Shown: positions 24,231-33,059, counted from the first letter of the stretch. The stretch is DNA of 41,810 nt from Euryarchaeota archaeon UBA182 (GCA_002495675.1 DAGH01000003.1:14448-56257), one strand, 5' to 3'. Made by a program: numbers and translations. Notes: a model not told the origin generated them from the sequence alone.

Positions 24231-25502
24231 CTAAGCCTTATCGAACATGGCACTCTTTGGTGATAGCCTAGCTTCCTCTCGGATAGGCAGGTGAATCAGT
24301 GAGGAGAAGACACCAACGGCTATCCCGATCCACCATACTGTGGTGTAGCTCCCATACATGTCGTAGAGAACCCCTCCGAGGTATACGCCAACGAAACTTC
24401 CAACTTGATGAGAGAAGAACACAATCCCGTATAAGGTGGCCATGTATCTGATCCCATATATGTGGGCGACCAAGCCACTGGTTAGTGGGACGGTCGCCAA
24501 CCACAGGAACCCCATGGCAAATGAGAAGATCAACACCGTGTTGGCCGTGATCGGGGTGAGGATGAACCAGGCCGCGGCAATTGAGCGGCCTGCATAGATC
24601 CCGGATAGGAGCCACTTCTTCCCAAACCTCTTCCCGGCCCATCCGGCCATGAGAGTTCCAATGATGTTTGCCGCCCCTATGACGGAGATCGCGAAGCCGC
24701 CCAGAGCGGCTGTGGTCTCTATGCCCAGATCGCCACACCACCCGAGCGGATCAATCGGTGCGCTCATCTCTGTCACGAGGGCAGGAAAATGAGCAGTGAT
24801 GAACGCAAGTTGGTACCCACACGAGAAGAATCCCGCGAAGATCATCATGTACGAGGGGTCCCTCACAGCCAATCTCAATATCTCCCCTAGGCTTTCCTCC
24901 AACTCCTCCCTTGGGGCTCGCTCGGGAGCCCTCATCAACGGCAACAGACTGAGCACCAGGATTATTGAAATCGCGAAGACCATGAAGACAGATTGCCAAG
25001 TCATGCTCTGCAATAGGAAGACCGCAACGGTCGGCCCAACAATTTGGCCTGCGGAACCGGATGCAGTAGCAATGGCGAGGCTCATGGACCTGTTCTCTGG
25101 TTTGCTCGCTCTTCCCACTACTGCGAGAATCACCCCGAATCCTGTTCCTGCAATTCCAAATCCTATCAGAACCTCATACAGCTGTATCGTGAGCGGGGAG
25201 GTAGCGGTTGTCGTCAATACCAAGCCAGCCGCATAGAGTACAGCACCCAGAACAATGGCCTTGCGATCTCCAATCTTTTCTGCGAATGCACCAAATATAG
25301 GCGCCCCAAAGCCCCAAGCAAGGTTCTGAATTGCGATTGCTAGGCTGAACTCAGATCTTGGCCAGCCAAACTCTTCCTCTATGGGAATCTGGAAGACGCC
25401 GAAGGAGGCCCTTATCGCAAACCCAACGAGTACTATTATGCATCCTACGATTAAGACAGGGGTGAACAAAGACCCTCTATTTTCTACGGCCTTCGCATTC
25501 AA
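24231..25502 (-). CDS. MFS transporter, OFA (oxalate/formate antiporter)-like family
   Basis: This is a 12-TM major facilitator protein of about 423 aa. Visible features are the TM1 region (VLIVGCIIVLVGFAIRASFG), the motif EEFGWPRSEFSLAIAIQNLA that is typical of OFA/monocarboxylate-like permeases, the cytoplasmic loop AEKIGDRKAIVLGA between TM2 and TM3, and the second-half loop GWAGKRFGKKWLLSG. The likely substrate is a small organic anion, but this is not certain. The TTG at 25502 is chosen because it forms a TTGA overlap with the RidA stop; the longer frame would lie entirely within RidA. It is coupled to RidA upstream and manB downstream. Confidence 0.85.
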   Translation of the reverse strand: MNAKAVENRGSLFTPVLIVGCIIVLVGFAIRASFGVFQIPIEEEFGWPRSEFSLAIAIQNLAWGFGAPIFGAFAEKIGDRKAIVLGAVLYAAGLVLTTTATSPLTIQLYEVLIGFGIAGTGFGVILAVVGRASKPENRSMSLAIATASGSAGQIVGPTVAVFLLQSMTWQSVFMVFAISIILVLSLLPLMRAPERAPREELEESLGEILRLAVRDPSYMMIFAGFFSCGYQLAFITAHFPALVTEMSAPIDPLGWCGDLGIETTAALGGFAISVIGAANIIGTLMAGWAGKRFGKKWLLSGIYAGRSIAAAWFILTPITANTVLIFSFAMGFLWLATVPLTSGLVAHIYGIRYMATLYGIVFFSHQVGSFVGVYLGGVLYDMYGSYTTVWWIGIAVGVFSSLIHLPIREEARLSPKSAMFDKA

Positions 25503-25876
25503 ATTCCACCACTTCCAAGGACAGCCTCCGCCACGACCTCGACCTTGGCCTGACCAGGCAATTCCTTCACGGCGAATGCGGCCCTCGCTGGCAAGACCGT
25601 TCCTTCCAGCCATTCACCGTAGATTTCATTGAAATCGGAGAAGTCCTTCATGTCGATGAGCAAAACGGTGACCTTGACCAAATCGCTCTTGGAGGACCCG
25701 GCTTGGACCAACAATCCCTCAATCTTGTCCAGAGCTCTTTTCGCTTGCTCCCGGAGGGACTCCCCACCATCAGTTCCAATCTGTCCGGCTACCCAAATCT
25801 GATCGCCTACCACGATACAAGGGCTGTAGGGGGCCAATCGCATACCACCAAGATCGATTGATTGTTTCACACGCAT
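25499..25876 (-). CDS. RidA family enamine/imine deaminase
   Basis: RidA (YjgF/YER057c/UK114) proteins hydrolyse reactive enamine/imine intermediates from PLP enzymes such as threonine dehydratase. This 125-aa protein has the family blocks YSPCIVVGDQIWVAGQIGTD, LREQAKRALDKIEGLLVQAG, and the signature LPARAAFAVKELPGQAKVEV with the substrate-binding Arg in PAR. It lies in the leftward operon 20 bases after the NUDIX gene and overlaps the MFS start. Its damage-control role fits the neighbouring NUDIX hydrolase. Confidence 0.92.
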   Translation of the reverse strand: MRVKQSIDLGGMRLAPYSPCIVVGDQIWVAGQIGTDGGESLREQAKRALDKIEGLLVQAGSSKSDLVKVTVLLIDMKDFSDFNEIYGEWLEGTVLPARAAFAVKELPGQAKVEVVAEAVLGSGGI

Positions 25877-25896
25877 ATTATCACTGTACTCCTACA

Positions 25897-26355
25897 TCAA
25901 GCCGGATTCCTAATCCTTTCTATGATCTCAATATGGTCTCCGGCTACGTTATTTCCGTTCAAGTCTTCAATTCTGACCCATTCTGAATGAACAGCATCGT
26001 CACCCGCAAGTGGATCCATCTCTGTGTCCACATCGACGGTGTAGAATAGACCGACGCAATGCTTGCGCGGATCTCTCCCCGGTGAGCCCAGCACACCAAA
26101 GAGAACTGGGTTCCGACCAACTATGCCGGTTTCCTCCATAAGTTCCCTGATGACTGCGTCGAGTGGGTCCTCTCCATAATCCACGAAACCCCCGGGAAAT
26201 GCCCAGAGATCTTCCCACTCTGGTGGGTTTTGGCCTCTTTTTATCATTAAAACCTCTTTTCCATTCTCTGTCGTTCGCGTTGCTACTGCATCTACGGTTA
26301 ACGAAGGGGATCTGTAACCATCATGGCCACATGAAGGGCATCTTTCAGGAACCAT
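25897..26355 (-). CDS. NUDIX hydrolase with N-terminal zinc ribbon half
   Basis: The Nudix box G-x5-E-x7-REL-x-EE-x-G is complete in GFVDYGEDPLDAVIRELMEE followed by TGI. Before it are a Cys pair CPSCGHDGY, a short zinc-ribbon-like element, and the strand VDAVATRT. LMIKRGQNPPEWEDLWAFPG resembles ADP-ribose pyrophosphatase-type members. The substrate cannot be fixed. The ATG at 26355 overlaps the uppS stop by 11 bases; an earlier start at 26376 would add seven residues. Confidence 0.9.
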   Translation of the reverse strand: MVPERCPSCGHDGYRSPSLTVDAVATRTTENGKEVLMIKRGQNPPEWEDLWAFPGGFVDYGEDPLDAVIRELMEETGIVGRNPVLFGVLGSPGRDPRKHCVGLFYTVDVDTEMDPLAGDDAVHSEWVRIEDLNGNNVAGDHIEIIERIRNPA

Positions 26356-27244
26356 ATCTGCGCCCTCTCGACACATAGTCCTCTATTGCCCAGTATAGGT
26401 CTTGCCTAGAAAAAGAAGGCCAGTGAACGTCCGTGAAGTAGAATTCGGAGTAAGCGATCTGCCACAGAAGGAAATTGGATATGCGCTCCTCTCCGCTTGT
26501 GCGGATCACGAGGTCGGGATCCGGGAGTGAGGACGTGTATAGCCTGGACGAAATTGCATTCACATCTATGGAGTCAAGCCCTATCCTTCCATCTGCATGT
26601 TCCGAGGCCAGTGACTTGACTGCATCGATTATTTCTTCCCTACCACCATATGCGAGACAGATAGTAAACGTGAATCGTTCGTAACTCTGGGTGGCCATCT
26701 CTGCCAAATCTATCGCTTCTCTGACTTTTTTGGGTAAGAGATCGAGCCTCCCTACGACATTCACACGAACCCTGTTCTCGTGGATGAGCGGGTCAAGGGC
26801 AATCTCATTCAAACCTTCGATGTACAAATCATAGAGGACATCGATTTCGTCCTTAGGCCTATTGGAGATATTTTCACTCGATAATGCGTAGACGGTGAGG
26901 TAAGGCACATCGAGGTCCAACACCCATCTCATTACCTGTTTCAACTTCTCTTTTCCTGCCGAATGCCCATGAACAGTATTCATGGAATTCGACCAAGCAA
27001 ACCTTCTATTTCCGTCCATGATTATCGAGATGTGGCTTGGTAATCTTGACCTATCCAATGAAAGTAGCCTCGATTTTGCCCTAACACCTCTTACTCTGTC
27101 GATTCGACTGACTATGCTCCATGCAAATCTAGAGTTTGCCAGATACCTCGCTGGGCCCCTGAATAACCCGAATCCAAGCAATATTTTTGCCGTGCGATCG
27201 AAAGCTCGACCTATCCAATGCCTTCTTCCGACCAATTGAGACAC
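26345..27244 (-). CDS. uppS: cis-Prenyltransferase (undecaprenyl/dehydrodolichyl diphosphate synthase family)
   Basis: This Z-type prenyltransferase extends a prenyl diphosphate with IPP to make long polyprenyl carriers for glycosylation. The conserved regions are ISIIMDGNRRFAWSNSM (catalytic Asp), GHSAGKEKLKQVMRW, LTVYALSSENISNRPKDEI, DLVIRTSGEERISNFLLWQI and AYSEFYFTDVHWPSFSRQDL. A basic N-terminal extension of about 70 residues precedes the catalytic core. The GTG at 27244 is the most sensible start, one base after the HAD stop; a TTG at 27289 is the longer alternative. In archaea the product would be a dolichol-like lipid. Confidence 0.92.
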   Translation of the reverse strand: MSQLVGRRHWIGRAFDRTAKILLGFGLFRGPARYLANSRFAWSIVSRIDRVRGVRAKSRLLSLDRSRLPSHISIIMDGNRRFAWSNSMNTVHGHSAGKEKLKQVMRWVLDLDVPYLTVYALSSENISNRPKDEIDVLYDLYIEGLNEIALDPLIHENRVRVNVVGRLDLLPKKVREAIDLAEMATQSYERFTFTICLAYGGREEIIDAVKSLASEHADGRIGLDSIDVNAISSRLYTSSLPDPDLVIRTSGEERISNFLLWQIAYSEFYFTDVHWPSFSRQDLYWAIEDYVSRGRRYGS

Positions 27245-27245
27245 C

Positions 27246-27791
27246 TCAGGTGAAGATAATATCCGCAGAATCTCCCACCTTGTCTTCAAGACCCCGCTCT
27301 GGATTCACCACAATCACTTGTCCAGCAGATTCCCAGACCGGCAGGTCAACATGACTATTTCCAGCATAGCCGAACTTTCCGCTACCGAATCTAGCGACAA
27401 GCGCCTCAGCCTTTTTTTTGCCTCTGAGGTTGACCTCTCCGTCTGATGCCATGACATCGTTGAATATTCCCACGTGGGCTGCAATCGACTCAGCAATTAG
27501 ACGGTCTGATGCCGTCACGAGGTACAATCTCCTGCCTCGAGCATACTCGCCAGTTAACCAATCCATGAAAGAGGCATGATACTCTAGATGCGCAGGATCA
27601 AAAATCAGCAACTTGCCTAAGTTCTGTTTCCAAACAGCTCTACGACCCGTCAATTCAAGCCATAGAAACCCCAGAATCCTCCAAGGCTTAGGTAGAATCA
27701 CCTTCCTGATGGAGACCCAGCTCATATCAGTTAGTATCAAGGTCCCATCGAGATCAACGGCCAAGGGATACGATTGGACCTCGTTATCCAT
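27246..27791 (-). CDS. HAD-superfamily phosphatase
   Basis: HAD motif I is PLAVDLDGTLILTDMSW (DxDGT), motif II lies in LYLVTASDRLIAESIAAH, the conserved Lys is in GKKKAEAL, and motif III is FGYAGNSHVDLPVWESAG, where the usual GDSxxD is GNSxxD. The length of 181 aa and the early WLELTGR segment resemble the N-terminal HAD domain that elsewhere is fused to UbiA-type prenyltransferases. Here it stands alone, directly before uppS. A polyprenyl- or lipid-related phosphatase is therefore a reasonable inference. It is the first gene of the leftward operon. Confidence 0.85.
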   Translation of the reverse strand: MDNEVQSYPLAVDLDGTLILTDMSWVSIRKVILPKPWRILGFLWLELTGRRAVWKQNLGKLLIFDPAHLEYHASFMDWLTGEYARGRRLYLVTASDRLIAESIAAHVGIFNDVMASDGEVNLRGKKKAEALVARFGSGKFGYAGNSHVDLPVWESAGQVIVVNPERGLEDKVGDSADIIFT

Positions 27792-27865
27792 GACCTGTCC
27801 AATGGTTCAACAGGATTGAATGTTCTGACCGTTCGTATGATACGGGTGAACCCAATCAGCATATC

Positions 27866-29086
27866 ATGACCGCTGACAGTGGAGGGGGCACTGATGATAC
27901 AGCATGGTCACTTAGAAGGATCGAAGTCTTTGGAACGGAGATCCAGCAATTTATCACACAAACGGAAAACATGGACAATGATGAGTGGACAAAACTCGTC
28001 GATAGCTTTGAGCAATGGGGAGCGTTTCCAAGAGTGGTAGAAAAAGTAGAATGGAACGGAAATAGGGTCACCATCGAAACAAAGTCCTCCGGATATGTCG
28101 GTGAGGCAATAAAACATCCATTCTCGAGCATGAGGGCAAGAGCAAGGTCCGAAGGCGACGATGTGGATTGGCCGATCGGGGGGCTATCCAGCGACGGCTT
28201 GGATCTATTGTTGATATGGCCGCTTGAAAAAGGACGAATAAACGCCGAGGAGGTGCTGAGAAGTCACCTATCCTCTGGAGATTTACAATCCGCAGAAGCA
28301 CTTCTGAGGAGATGCGCATCCGCTCTTGGCTCCGCTCATGAAGCGCTATCTAGTGTGTGGAGTGGCCCCCCAAACTCCAAATCATGGAACTCGCTTCTGG
28401 CGAAGATGGAGGAGGAGATAGATAGCAGGACTCTCTGGAGGGCGCCATTCAAGCCTGGAATGAATACTATCCTCTCTTTTGGAAACATGCCAATCAAGTG
28501 TTTTTCTGAGTCATCCGACGGTAAAATTCGAATCAGACCCACTTCTTCAGCACTGATCGACGCAGTCGCCAAATCCAAAGGCATAGAATGGCCTGCAGTC
28601 AGGGATCTGGCCTCGTTACTACGTGATCTAAGCCGAATTTCCGAGGGCGAAATCGATGATCATGTCAAGACTAGATTAAGAGCAGCCATAATCAACAGTT
28701 GGGTGGGTGTCCATGGAAAACTTAGGACTGATGGATCAAGGCCGAGCAGGGCCTTGGAGATTATTGGCGGTGGTTTGGCGATATGGGAGTACGAGCAAGC
28801 CCTCTCGAGCAACTTACAGGGTGACACCGCCGGGACCGAATCAATAAGCAATTCCAAAAAAATTCTGAACAGGGTCTCCTCGATACAGAGGAGATTATTC
28901 ACCATCCGAATCTTCTCCTTGCTATCGATCCTCGGCTTGTTCGGGGGCTCAATATGTTTGATTGCCGGGACGTATGATCCTGACCAGTTGAGTCCATTGG
29001 TTGGTATATTTGCCCTTACCCTCTCCCTTGGTATGAGGTTGCTTTACTTCGCGATGGCCCCTCGACCTGAGAGCGTGTTCAGTTGA
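27866..29086 (+). CDS. Two-TM protein with degenerate kinase-like cytoplasmic domain (uncharacterised)
   Basis: I do not recognise a named family. The 406-aa protein has a long soluble part and two C-terminal transmembrane helices (residues about 347-368 and 375-396). Within the soluble part, residues 146-161 (LLRRCASALGSAHEAL) look like the helix before the catalytic loop of aminoglycoside-phosphotransferase-like kinases. Residues 204-226 (SFGNMPIKCFSE, then DGKIRIRP) sit where HGDxHxxN and the D-G strand would be, and residues 246-256 (RDLASLLRDL) look like the RDxAxxLR helix of maltokinase-like proteins. The catalytic His and Asp are missing, so a pseudokinase is an inference only. It is divergent from the HAD gene and overlaps gpmA by 8 bases at the 3' ends. 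Confidence 0.7.
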   Translation: MTADSGGGTDDTAWSLRRIEVFGTEIQQFITQTENMDNDEWTKLVDSFEQWGAFPRVVEKVEWNGNRVTIETKSSGYVGEAIKHPFSSMRARARSEGDDVDWPIGGLSSDGLDLLLIWPLEKGRINAEEVLRSHLSSGDLQSAEALLRRCASALGSAHEALSSVWSGPPNSKSWNSLLAKMEEEIDSRTLWRAPFKPGMNTILSFGNMPIKCFSESSDGKIRIRPTSSALIDAVAKSKGIEWPAVRDLASLLRDLSRISEGEIDDHVKTRLRAAIINSWVGVHGKLRTDGSRPSRALEIIGGGLAIWEYEQALSSNLQGDTAGTESISNSKKILNRVSSIQRRLFTIRIFSLLSILGLFGGSICLIAGTYDPDQLSPLVGIFALTLSLGMRLLYFAMAPRPESVFS

Positions 29087-29693
29087 GATCCAATCTGGAC
29101 CAGACACCTGATGTTAATGAATAGGCCATTGGCGTTCCAGTTGGAATCTCTCGCTCAACAATGGCCTCGGGAGACAATCCTTCGATCTCCATCACAAGCG
29201 ATCTCAGGGAGTTCCCATGAGCTGCGACTAACACCGTCTCACCAACTTCCAAAAGAGGCACGATGTCCTCAAACAGGCAAGGCAATGCCCTTTTTGCAGT
29301 CATCTCCAAGCTCTCTCCGCCTGGAGGCTGCCCTTTGAAACTCCTCCTCCACAATCTGACCTGTTCGTCACCAAATTCTTCTCGGCATTCCTGTTTGTTT
29401 CGCCCTTGGAGGTCGCCGTAATTCCTCTCATTCAGTCTACTGTCATGGTGGACATGTTCCCCATCCCATGATTTGTTTATTTCGAGGATTATGTCTGCAG
29501 TTCTTTGAGCTCTGATCAGCCCGCTTGCGAAGACGGCGTCGAACTGAACATTTTCCAACAACTTTCCTGCATCTTTCGCTTCTTCAATGCCCCTTTCAGA
29601 GAGGTCGACATCAACCCACCCTGTGAATCGATTTTGTGCGTTCCAGATTGATTGTCCATGCCGAATCAACACCAACGTTCCCATCGAAACCAT
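29079..29693 (-). CDS. gpmA: 2,3-Bisphosphoglycerate-dependent phosphoglycerate mutase
   Basis: GpmA interconverts 3- and 2-phosphoglycerate. The histidine-phosphatase start LVLIRHGQSIWNAQNRFTGW carries the phosphorylated His, followed by VDVDLSERGIEEA, FASGLIRAQRTADIIL, the acid catalyst region LNERNYGDLQGRNKQE, PPGGESLEMT and the second catalytic His in VLVAAHGNSLRSLVMEIEGL. At 204 aa it is a little shorter than bacterial GpmA (about 230-250). Archaea mostly use the cofactor-independent enzyme, so this may be of bacterial origin. It starts one base after the mscS stop on the same strand. Confidence 0.93.
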   Translation of the reverse strand: MVSMGTLVLIRHGQSIWNAQNRFTGWVDVDLSERGIEEAKDAGKLLENVQFDAVFASGLIRAQRTADIILEINKSWDGEHVHHDSRLNERNYGDLQGRNKQECREEFGDEQVRLWRRSFKGQPPGGESLEMTAKRALPCLFEDIVPLLEVGETVLVAAHGNSLRSLVMEIEGLSPEAIVEREIPTGTPMAYSLTSGVWSRLDLN

Positions 29694-29694
29694 C

Positions 29695-30810
29695 TCAGGA
29701 CCGTCTCAATCTTGGCTCATGGAATCTCAACCCAAGTTTATTGGACAAATTTCTGGCATTCACGAGGGTGAACTCGCTCATCGCCCTTTGTACGTCCGAA
29801 GATTGTTGAGTGTAGAAGTTCGCTTGGACTAATATGCTAGAGGACCCCATCGATTGGATCTTGACCCAAGAGGATTCCTCATTCACTGTGCGGTCATCGA
29901 TTTTGATAATCTCAAGCATTTGCTCGCAAAATTGCTGCAGAGAATCGGTGTCGCTCTCACCTTCAAATTCGAAGGGCATCACCACTCTCCTGAATCTCCG
30001 TTGTGAGAAGTTCTCGATCGGGGAATTTACCAAATTGGCATTTGGAACAGTGATTATGGTATCCTGTCCGGTTCTCAATACAGTCATTCTCAGTCCAATA
30101 TCGACCACCTCCCCCTCGATTCCATCAACCTTAATCCAATCACCCAAGTTGAATGGCCTATCGATGATTATGGACACTGCGCCGAACATATTCGAAACCG
30201 TGTCCTTTGCGGCGAGAGCCAGAGCAAGTCCTGTTATCCCCAGACCAGCGATTATCCCGTTTAGGTCGAATCCGACCACGCCAGCAATCACAAAAGCCCC
30301 TATTACGAAGACAGCCATCCTGCCCAGCGATTCAGCCATGCTGGCCAGAGATCTCTGTGAAGCCGGGCTCTCCCCATCGTCAGAAAGCACCTTCCCTATT
30401 GAACCGACGAGCCTGTAAGAGGCAAAGAGGAAGATCAGGATGTAAAGCGAAGTGAGCAGTGAGAGCATGGTGTGAACCAGGTTTTCATCCCATACCATCT
30501 CAAAAACGGCATCGTCCATGGTCCTGATAATCTCAACAAACAGTAAAAGTGAGATCCCCAAAGATAGGGCTCTGGACCCCTTTACCCCTTCTGATTCTTC
30601 TATTTCTCCTAGAAAATGCGAGGCCAAGGCTGGTAGAATAGCAACTCTGACAAATCTTCCAAGGAGTAGAGAAAGAAAGCCAGTGAGAACCACCAAAACG
30701 AGTGTTCCCAATGAGAATCCGATAATCTGGGCTTCAACTCCGAAATCTGAGAAGGGCCCCTCGTCCATGAGCTGCAGCCCCATATCGTGACCATGAATGT
30801 CGTTCTTCAT
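29695..30810 (-). CDS. mscS: Small-conductance mechanosensitive channel, MscS family
   Basis: The protein has an N-terminal set of about four transmembrane helices (IGFSLGTLVLVVLTGFLSLL; LSLGISLLLFVEIIRTM; TMLSLLTSLYILIFLFASYR; GRMAVFVIGAFVIAGVVGF). These are followed by the pore and beta-domain signature GLGITGLALALAAKDTVSNM (TM3-like, Gly/Ala-rich) and SIIIDRPFNLGDWIKVDGIE, then TVLRTGQDTIITVPNANLVN. MscS opens on hypo-osmotic shock to release solutes. ATG 30810 is chosen because a GGAGGAGG lies seven bases upstream; the longer frame begins with a TTG at 30843. The length is about 371 aa. Confidence 0.94.
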   Translation of the reverse strand: MKNDIHGHDMGLQLMDEGPFSDFGVEAQIIGFSLGTLVLVVLTGFLSLLLGRFVRVAILPALASHFLGEIEESEGVKGSRALSLGISLLLFVEIIRTMDDAVFEMVWDENLVHTMLSLLTSLYILIFLFASYRLVGSIGKVLSDDGESPASQRSLASMAESLGRMAVFVIGAFVIAGVVGFDLNGIIAGLGITGLALALAAKDTVSNMFGAVSIIIDRPFNLGDWIKVDGIEGEVVDIGLRMTVLRTGQDTIITVPNANLVNSPIENFSQRRFRRVVMPFEFEGESDTDSLQQFCEQMLEIIKIDDRTVNEESSWVKIQSMGSSSILVQANFYTQQSSDVQRAMSEFTLVNARNLSNKLGLRFHEPRLRRS

Positions 30811-30817
30811 AAAAGCG

Positions 30818-30825
30818 CCTCCTCC
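30818..30825 (-). promoter_or_regulatory. Shine-Dalgarno that sets the mscS start
   Basis: GGAGGAGG on the reverse strand is separated by seven bases from ATG 30810. It lies inside the alternative longer frame, so it supports the shorter mscS protein. Confidence 0.7.
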
Positions 30826-30893
30826 TTCCATTATCAAGATCAAAGTTGACGCATGTCCGAGGGATTGAAGGACATTGGCCCGTTCGTTATGTC

Positions 30894-33059
30894 ATGACCA
30901 GCGCGTCACGAGTTAGGCTTCGTAGGCCAAACCGTCGCCTGAAAACTCGTTTAGCGGTTGTCTTGATGCCATTCCTCCTGTCGGTTCTGGCTCCAGTATC
31001 TGTCATCACACCCGTCGCAGCTCAAGATCAAGGAACAGAGAACTCCCCGGAGGACATATGGTCCCAGGATTATATTTCCCAAATTTTCCCCTGGGCACCC
31101 GAATCTAACGATAGATTACAGTTCCGCGAATACCACGACTATTTCTCAATGAAGGCAAGGATGCAGGCATTAGCAGACCAGAATCCAGACTTCCTTGAGT
31201 ACCATGAGGGTCTTCTCGGGGGAGTCAACGCGAGAGGCGTGGAGATGAGTGCGACGGAGTATGAGGGGTGGTACTACAACCATCTCAGCCCTTGGATGAA
31301 AATTACCGCCAATGTGGGTGGAGGTGAATACAATGACTTCAACGGAGACAATGGGAATTATGCCGACAGGCCCGATGTTATGCTGGTGGGGAACCATCAC
31401 GCCAGAGAATGGATGTCATTTGAGGTACCCATGTTCTTCTTGGAGCAACTCACCTATTACTACGGTAGTGCTGGCATAGACAATGATGGCGATGGAAGAA
31501 TCGACGAGGATGGATGGGACGGGATCGACAATGACGGAGACTGTCTCAGCTTGAACTCCTCCAATCAGGATTACAACGGAGATGGGATAAATTGCGGACC
31601 TGGTGATCTGGGAGTAGATGAGGACTTCTCTGAGCAGTTCATCACGGACATGGTCAATACGAGAGAAATCTACCTGATCCCCATGTTGAATGTGGATGGA
31701 GTCAGATTTGACAGAGAGGTTTACTGCGGCGAATTCGCTTGGGAGAACTGCTATCAGAGTGGCTGGAGGAAAAATCTTCGAGACAATACTGTCACAGGAC
31801 TCACCCCTATACCAGATCCGGACGAACAGGTCGACCCGTCTTGCGATGGGGTTGACTTGAACAGGAACTACCAGTTCGAGTGGGGAGCCCCCTTGGGAGC
31901 CACAGGCCCCCTATTCCCCGGGGCTTGCTACTCATCAGGACCCAACAACGATGTCTACAACGGACCAGTGAACTACGAGGATAATGATGGAGACGGCCTG
32001 ATCAATGAGGACCACGTAGATGGCAATGACGACGATGCCGATGGTCAGATCGATGAGGACTGGCTAGGAGGCAATTCAGAGCCTGAAACCAAATTCATAC
32101 AAGACCTAACCGAGATGAATGATGATAACGGGGATGGGGCATCCGAGTTCAAGGCCACACTTAGTTGGCATTCATTCTCCGAGCTTGTACTATGGCCATG
32201 GGGCCATTGCACCGATTGCGATAACCCTGACCAGGAATTCTTGGAATACCATGGATACAAGATGGGCGATATGACTGCATATGCGCCAATGCAATCCTCA
32301 GATCTGTATCCAACCACGGGGGATTTCTGTGATTGGCACTATGGGGTTCACAACTCTTATTGCTACACCATGGAAATAGGGAATGCGTTTCACGAATATC
32401 CAGAAGACATCGCCCACATATCAGTCAGGAATATTGGGGTTCCGTGGTACATGATAGAGATAGCCGATGACCCCCGTTTCAGAGCCGTCCATGGAATTGA
32501 GAACATGAGTGCTAGGCATTGGCTCCAGACCCCATCCGAGGTAAACATCCCCTCGAAGGGCGATATCAACTTCGATCTCTGCTTGGACCAATATTTCCCC
32601 TTCTCTATCAACAAAAACAGCTCATTCCTGTCTTGGAGATTCGTAGAACCTACGCGACAACAGGACGATTTCGGCCCCACCGAATGGAGATTCGTAAACT
32701 GGAACAAGGCGGCATTCACGATTAAGGGTGAATCATGTGAGCTCAGGGATGGGACGAATGGGACCATACTCACCAGCAGTGTCCCGATACCAGATACTTC
32801 GGTGGGGAAGCTCCAATATCGCGCTCAACTCGGAACCACAAATGGCGCATTCCCCTTCACTTATCCAACGCTTGAAGACGGAGGGAACTACTATGAATTA
32901 ACGATGCCCTATCGTGCTGGCTTTGGGTCTGCGGTCCTATCCGTACTCATGTTCGCCTTCATCGCAACCATCGTCTGGGGCGGACTAGCCTTCCTGCTCA
33001 GGGTGATGCTGGATGAAGACGCTCCAGTCCTCTCCCTTCCCCCGGAGGACGCTGAATGA
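30894..33059 (+). CDS. Secreted, membrane-anchored M14 zinc carboxypeptidase with Ca-loop insertions
   Basis: This is a 721-aa extracellular peptidase. A long basic signal (RRPNRRLKTRLAVVLMPFLL, ending near VAAQD) is followed by the M14 domain: zinc ligands His169 and Glu172 in NHHAREWMSFE, substrate-binding GVDLNRNYQFEWG, the third zinc His426 in LSWHSFSEL, and catalytic Glu494 in YTMEIGNAFHEYP. Two Asp-rich insertions with repeated DNDGDGxIDED units (about residues 195-245 and 363-389) look like thrombospondin type 3/EF-like calcium loops. A beta-rich region and a C-terminal TM helix (VLSVLMFAFIATIVWGGLAF) follow. ATG 30894 is preferred over TTG 30846. It ends in an ATGA overlap with the NSS transporter. 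Confidence 0.93.
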   Translation: MTSASRVRLRRPNRRLKTRLAVVLMPFLLSVLAPVSVITPVAAQDQGTENSPEDIWSQDYISQIFPWAPESNDRLQFREYHDYFSMKARMQALADQNPDFLEYHEGLLGGVNARGVEMSATEYEGWYYNHLSPWMKITANVGGGEYNDFNGDNGNYADRPDVMLVGNHHAREWMSFEVPMFFLEQLTYYYGSAGIDNDGDGRIDEDGWDGIDNDGDCLSLNSSNQDYNGDGINCGPGDLGVDEDFSEQFITDMVNTREIYLIPMLNVDGVRFDREVYCGEFAWENCYQSGWRKNLRDNTVTGLTPIPDPDEQVDPSCDGVDLNRNYQFEWGAPLGATGPLFPGACYSSGPNNDVYNGPVNYEDNDGDGLINEDHVDGNDDDADGQIDEDWLGGNSEPETKFIQDLTEMNDDNGDGASEFKATLSWHSFSELVLWPWGHCTDCDNPDQEFLEYHGYKMGDMTAYAPMQSSDLYPTTGDFCDWHYGVHNSYCYTMEIGNAFHEYPEDIAHISVRNIGVPWYMIEIADDPRFRAVHGIENMSARHWLQTPSEVNIPSKGDINFDLCLDQYFPFSINKNSSFLSWRFVEPTRQQDDFGPTEWRFVNWNKAAFTIKGESCELRDGTNGTILTSSVPIPDTSVGKLQYRAQLGTTNGAFPFTYPTLEDGGNYYELTMPYRAGFGSAVLSVLMFAFIATIVWGGLAFLLRVMLDEDAPVLSLPPEDAE

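Noticed and set aside
24268..24741. His/Arg/Trp-rich 157-aa reverse frame in the MFS gene
   Set aside because: Alternative reading frame of the transporter without conserved features.
29834..30418. 194-aa forward frame opposite mscS
   Set aside because: Ser/Pro/Thr-rich antisense shadow of a well-supported MscS gene.
31479..31626. Tandem Asp-rich repeats as an RTX toxin or a DNA repeat
   Set aside because: The units differ at base level and match thrombospondin type 3-like loops inside a carboxypeptidase.
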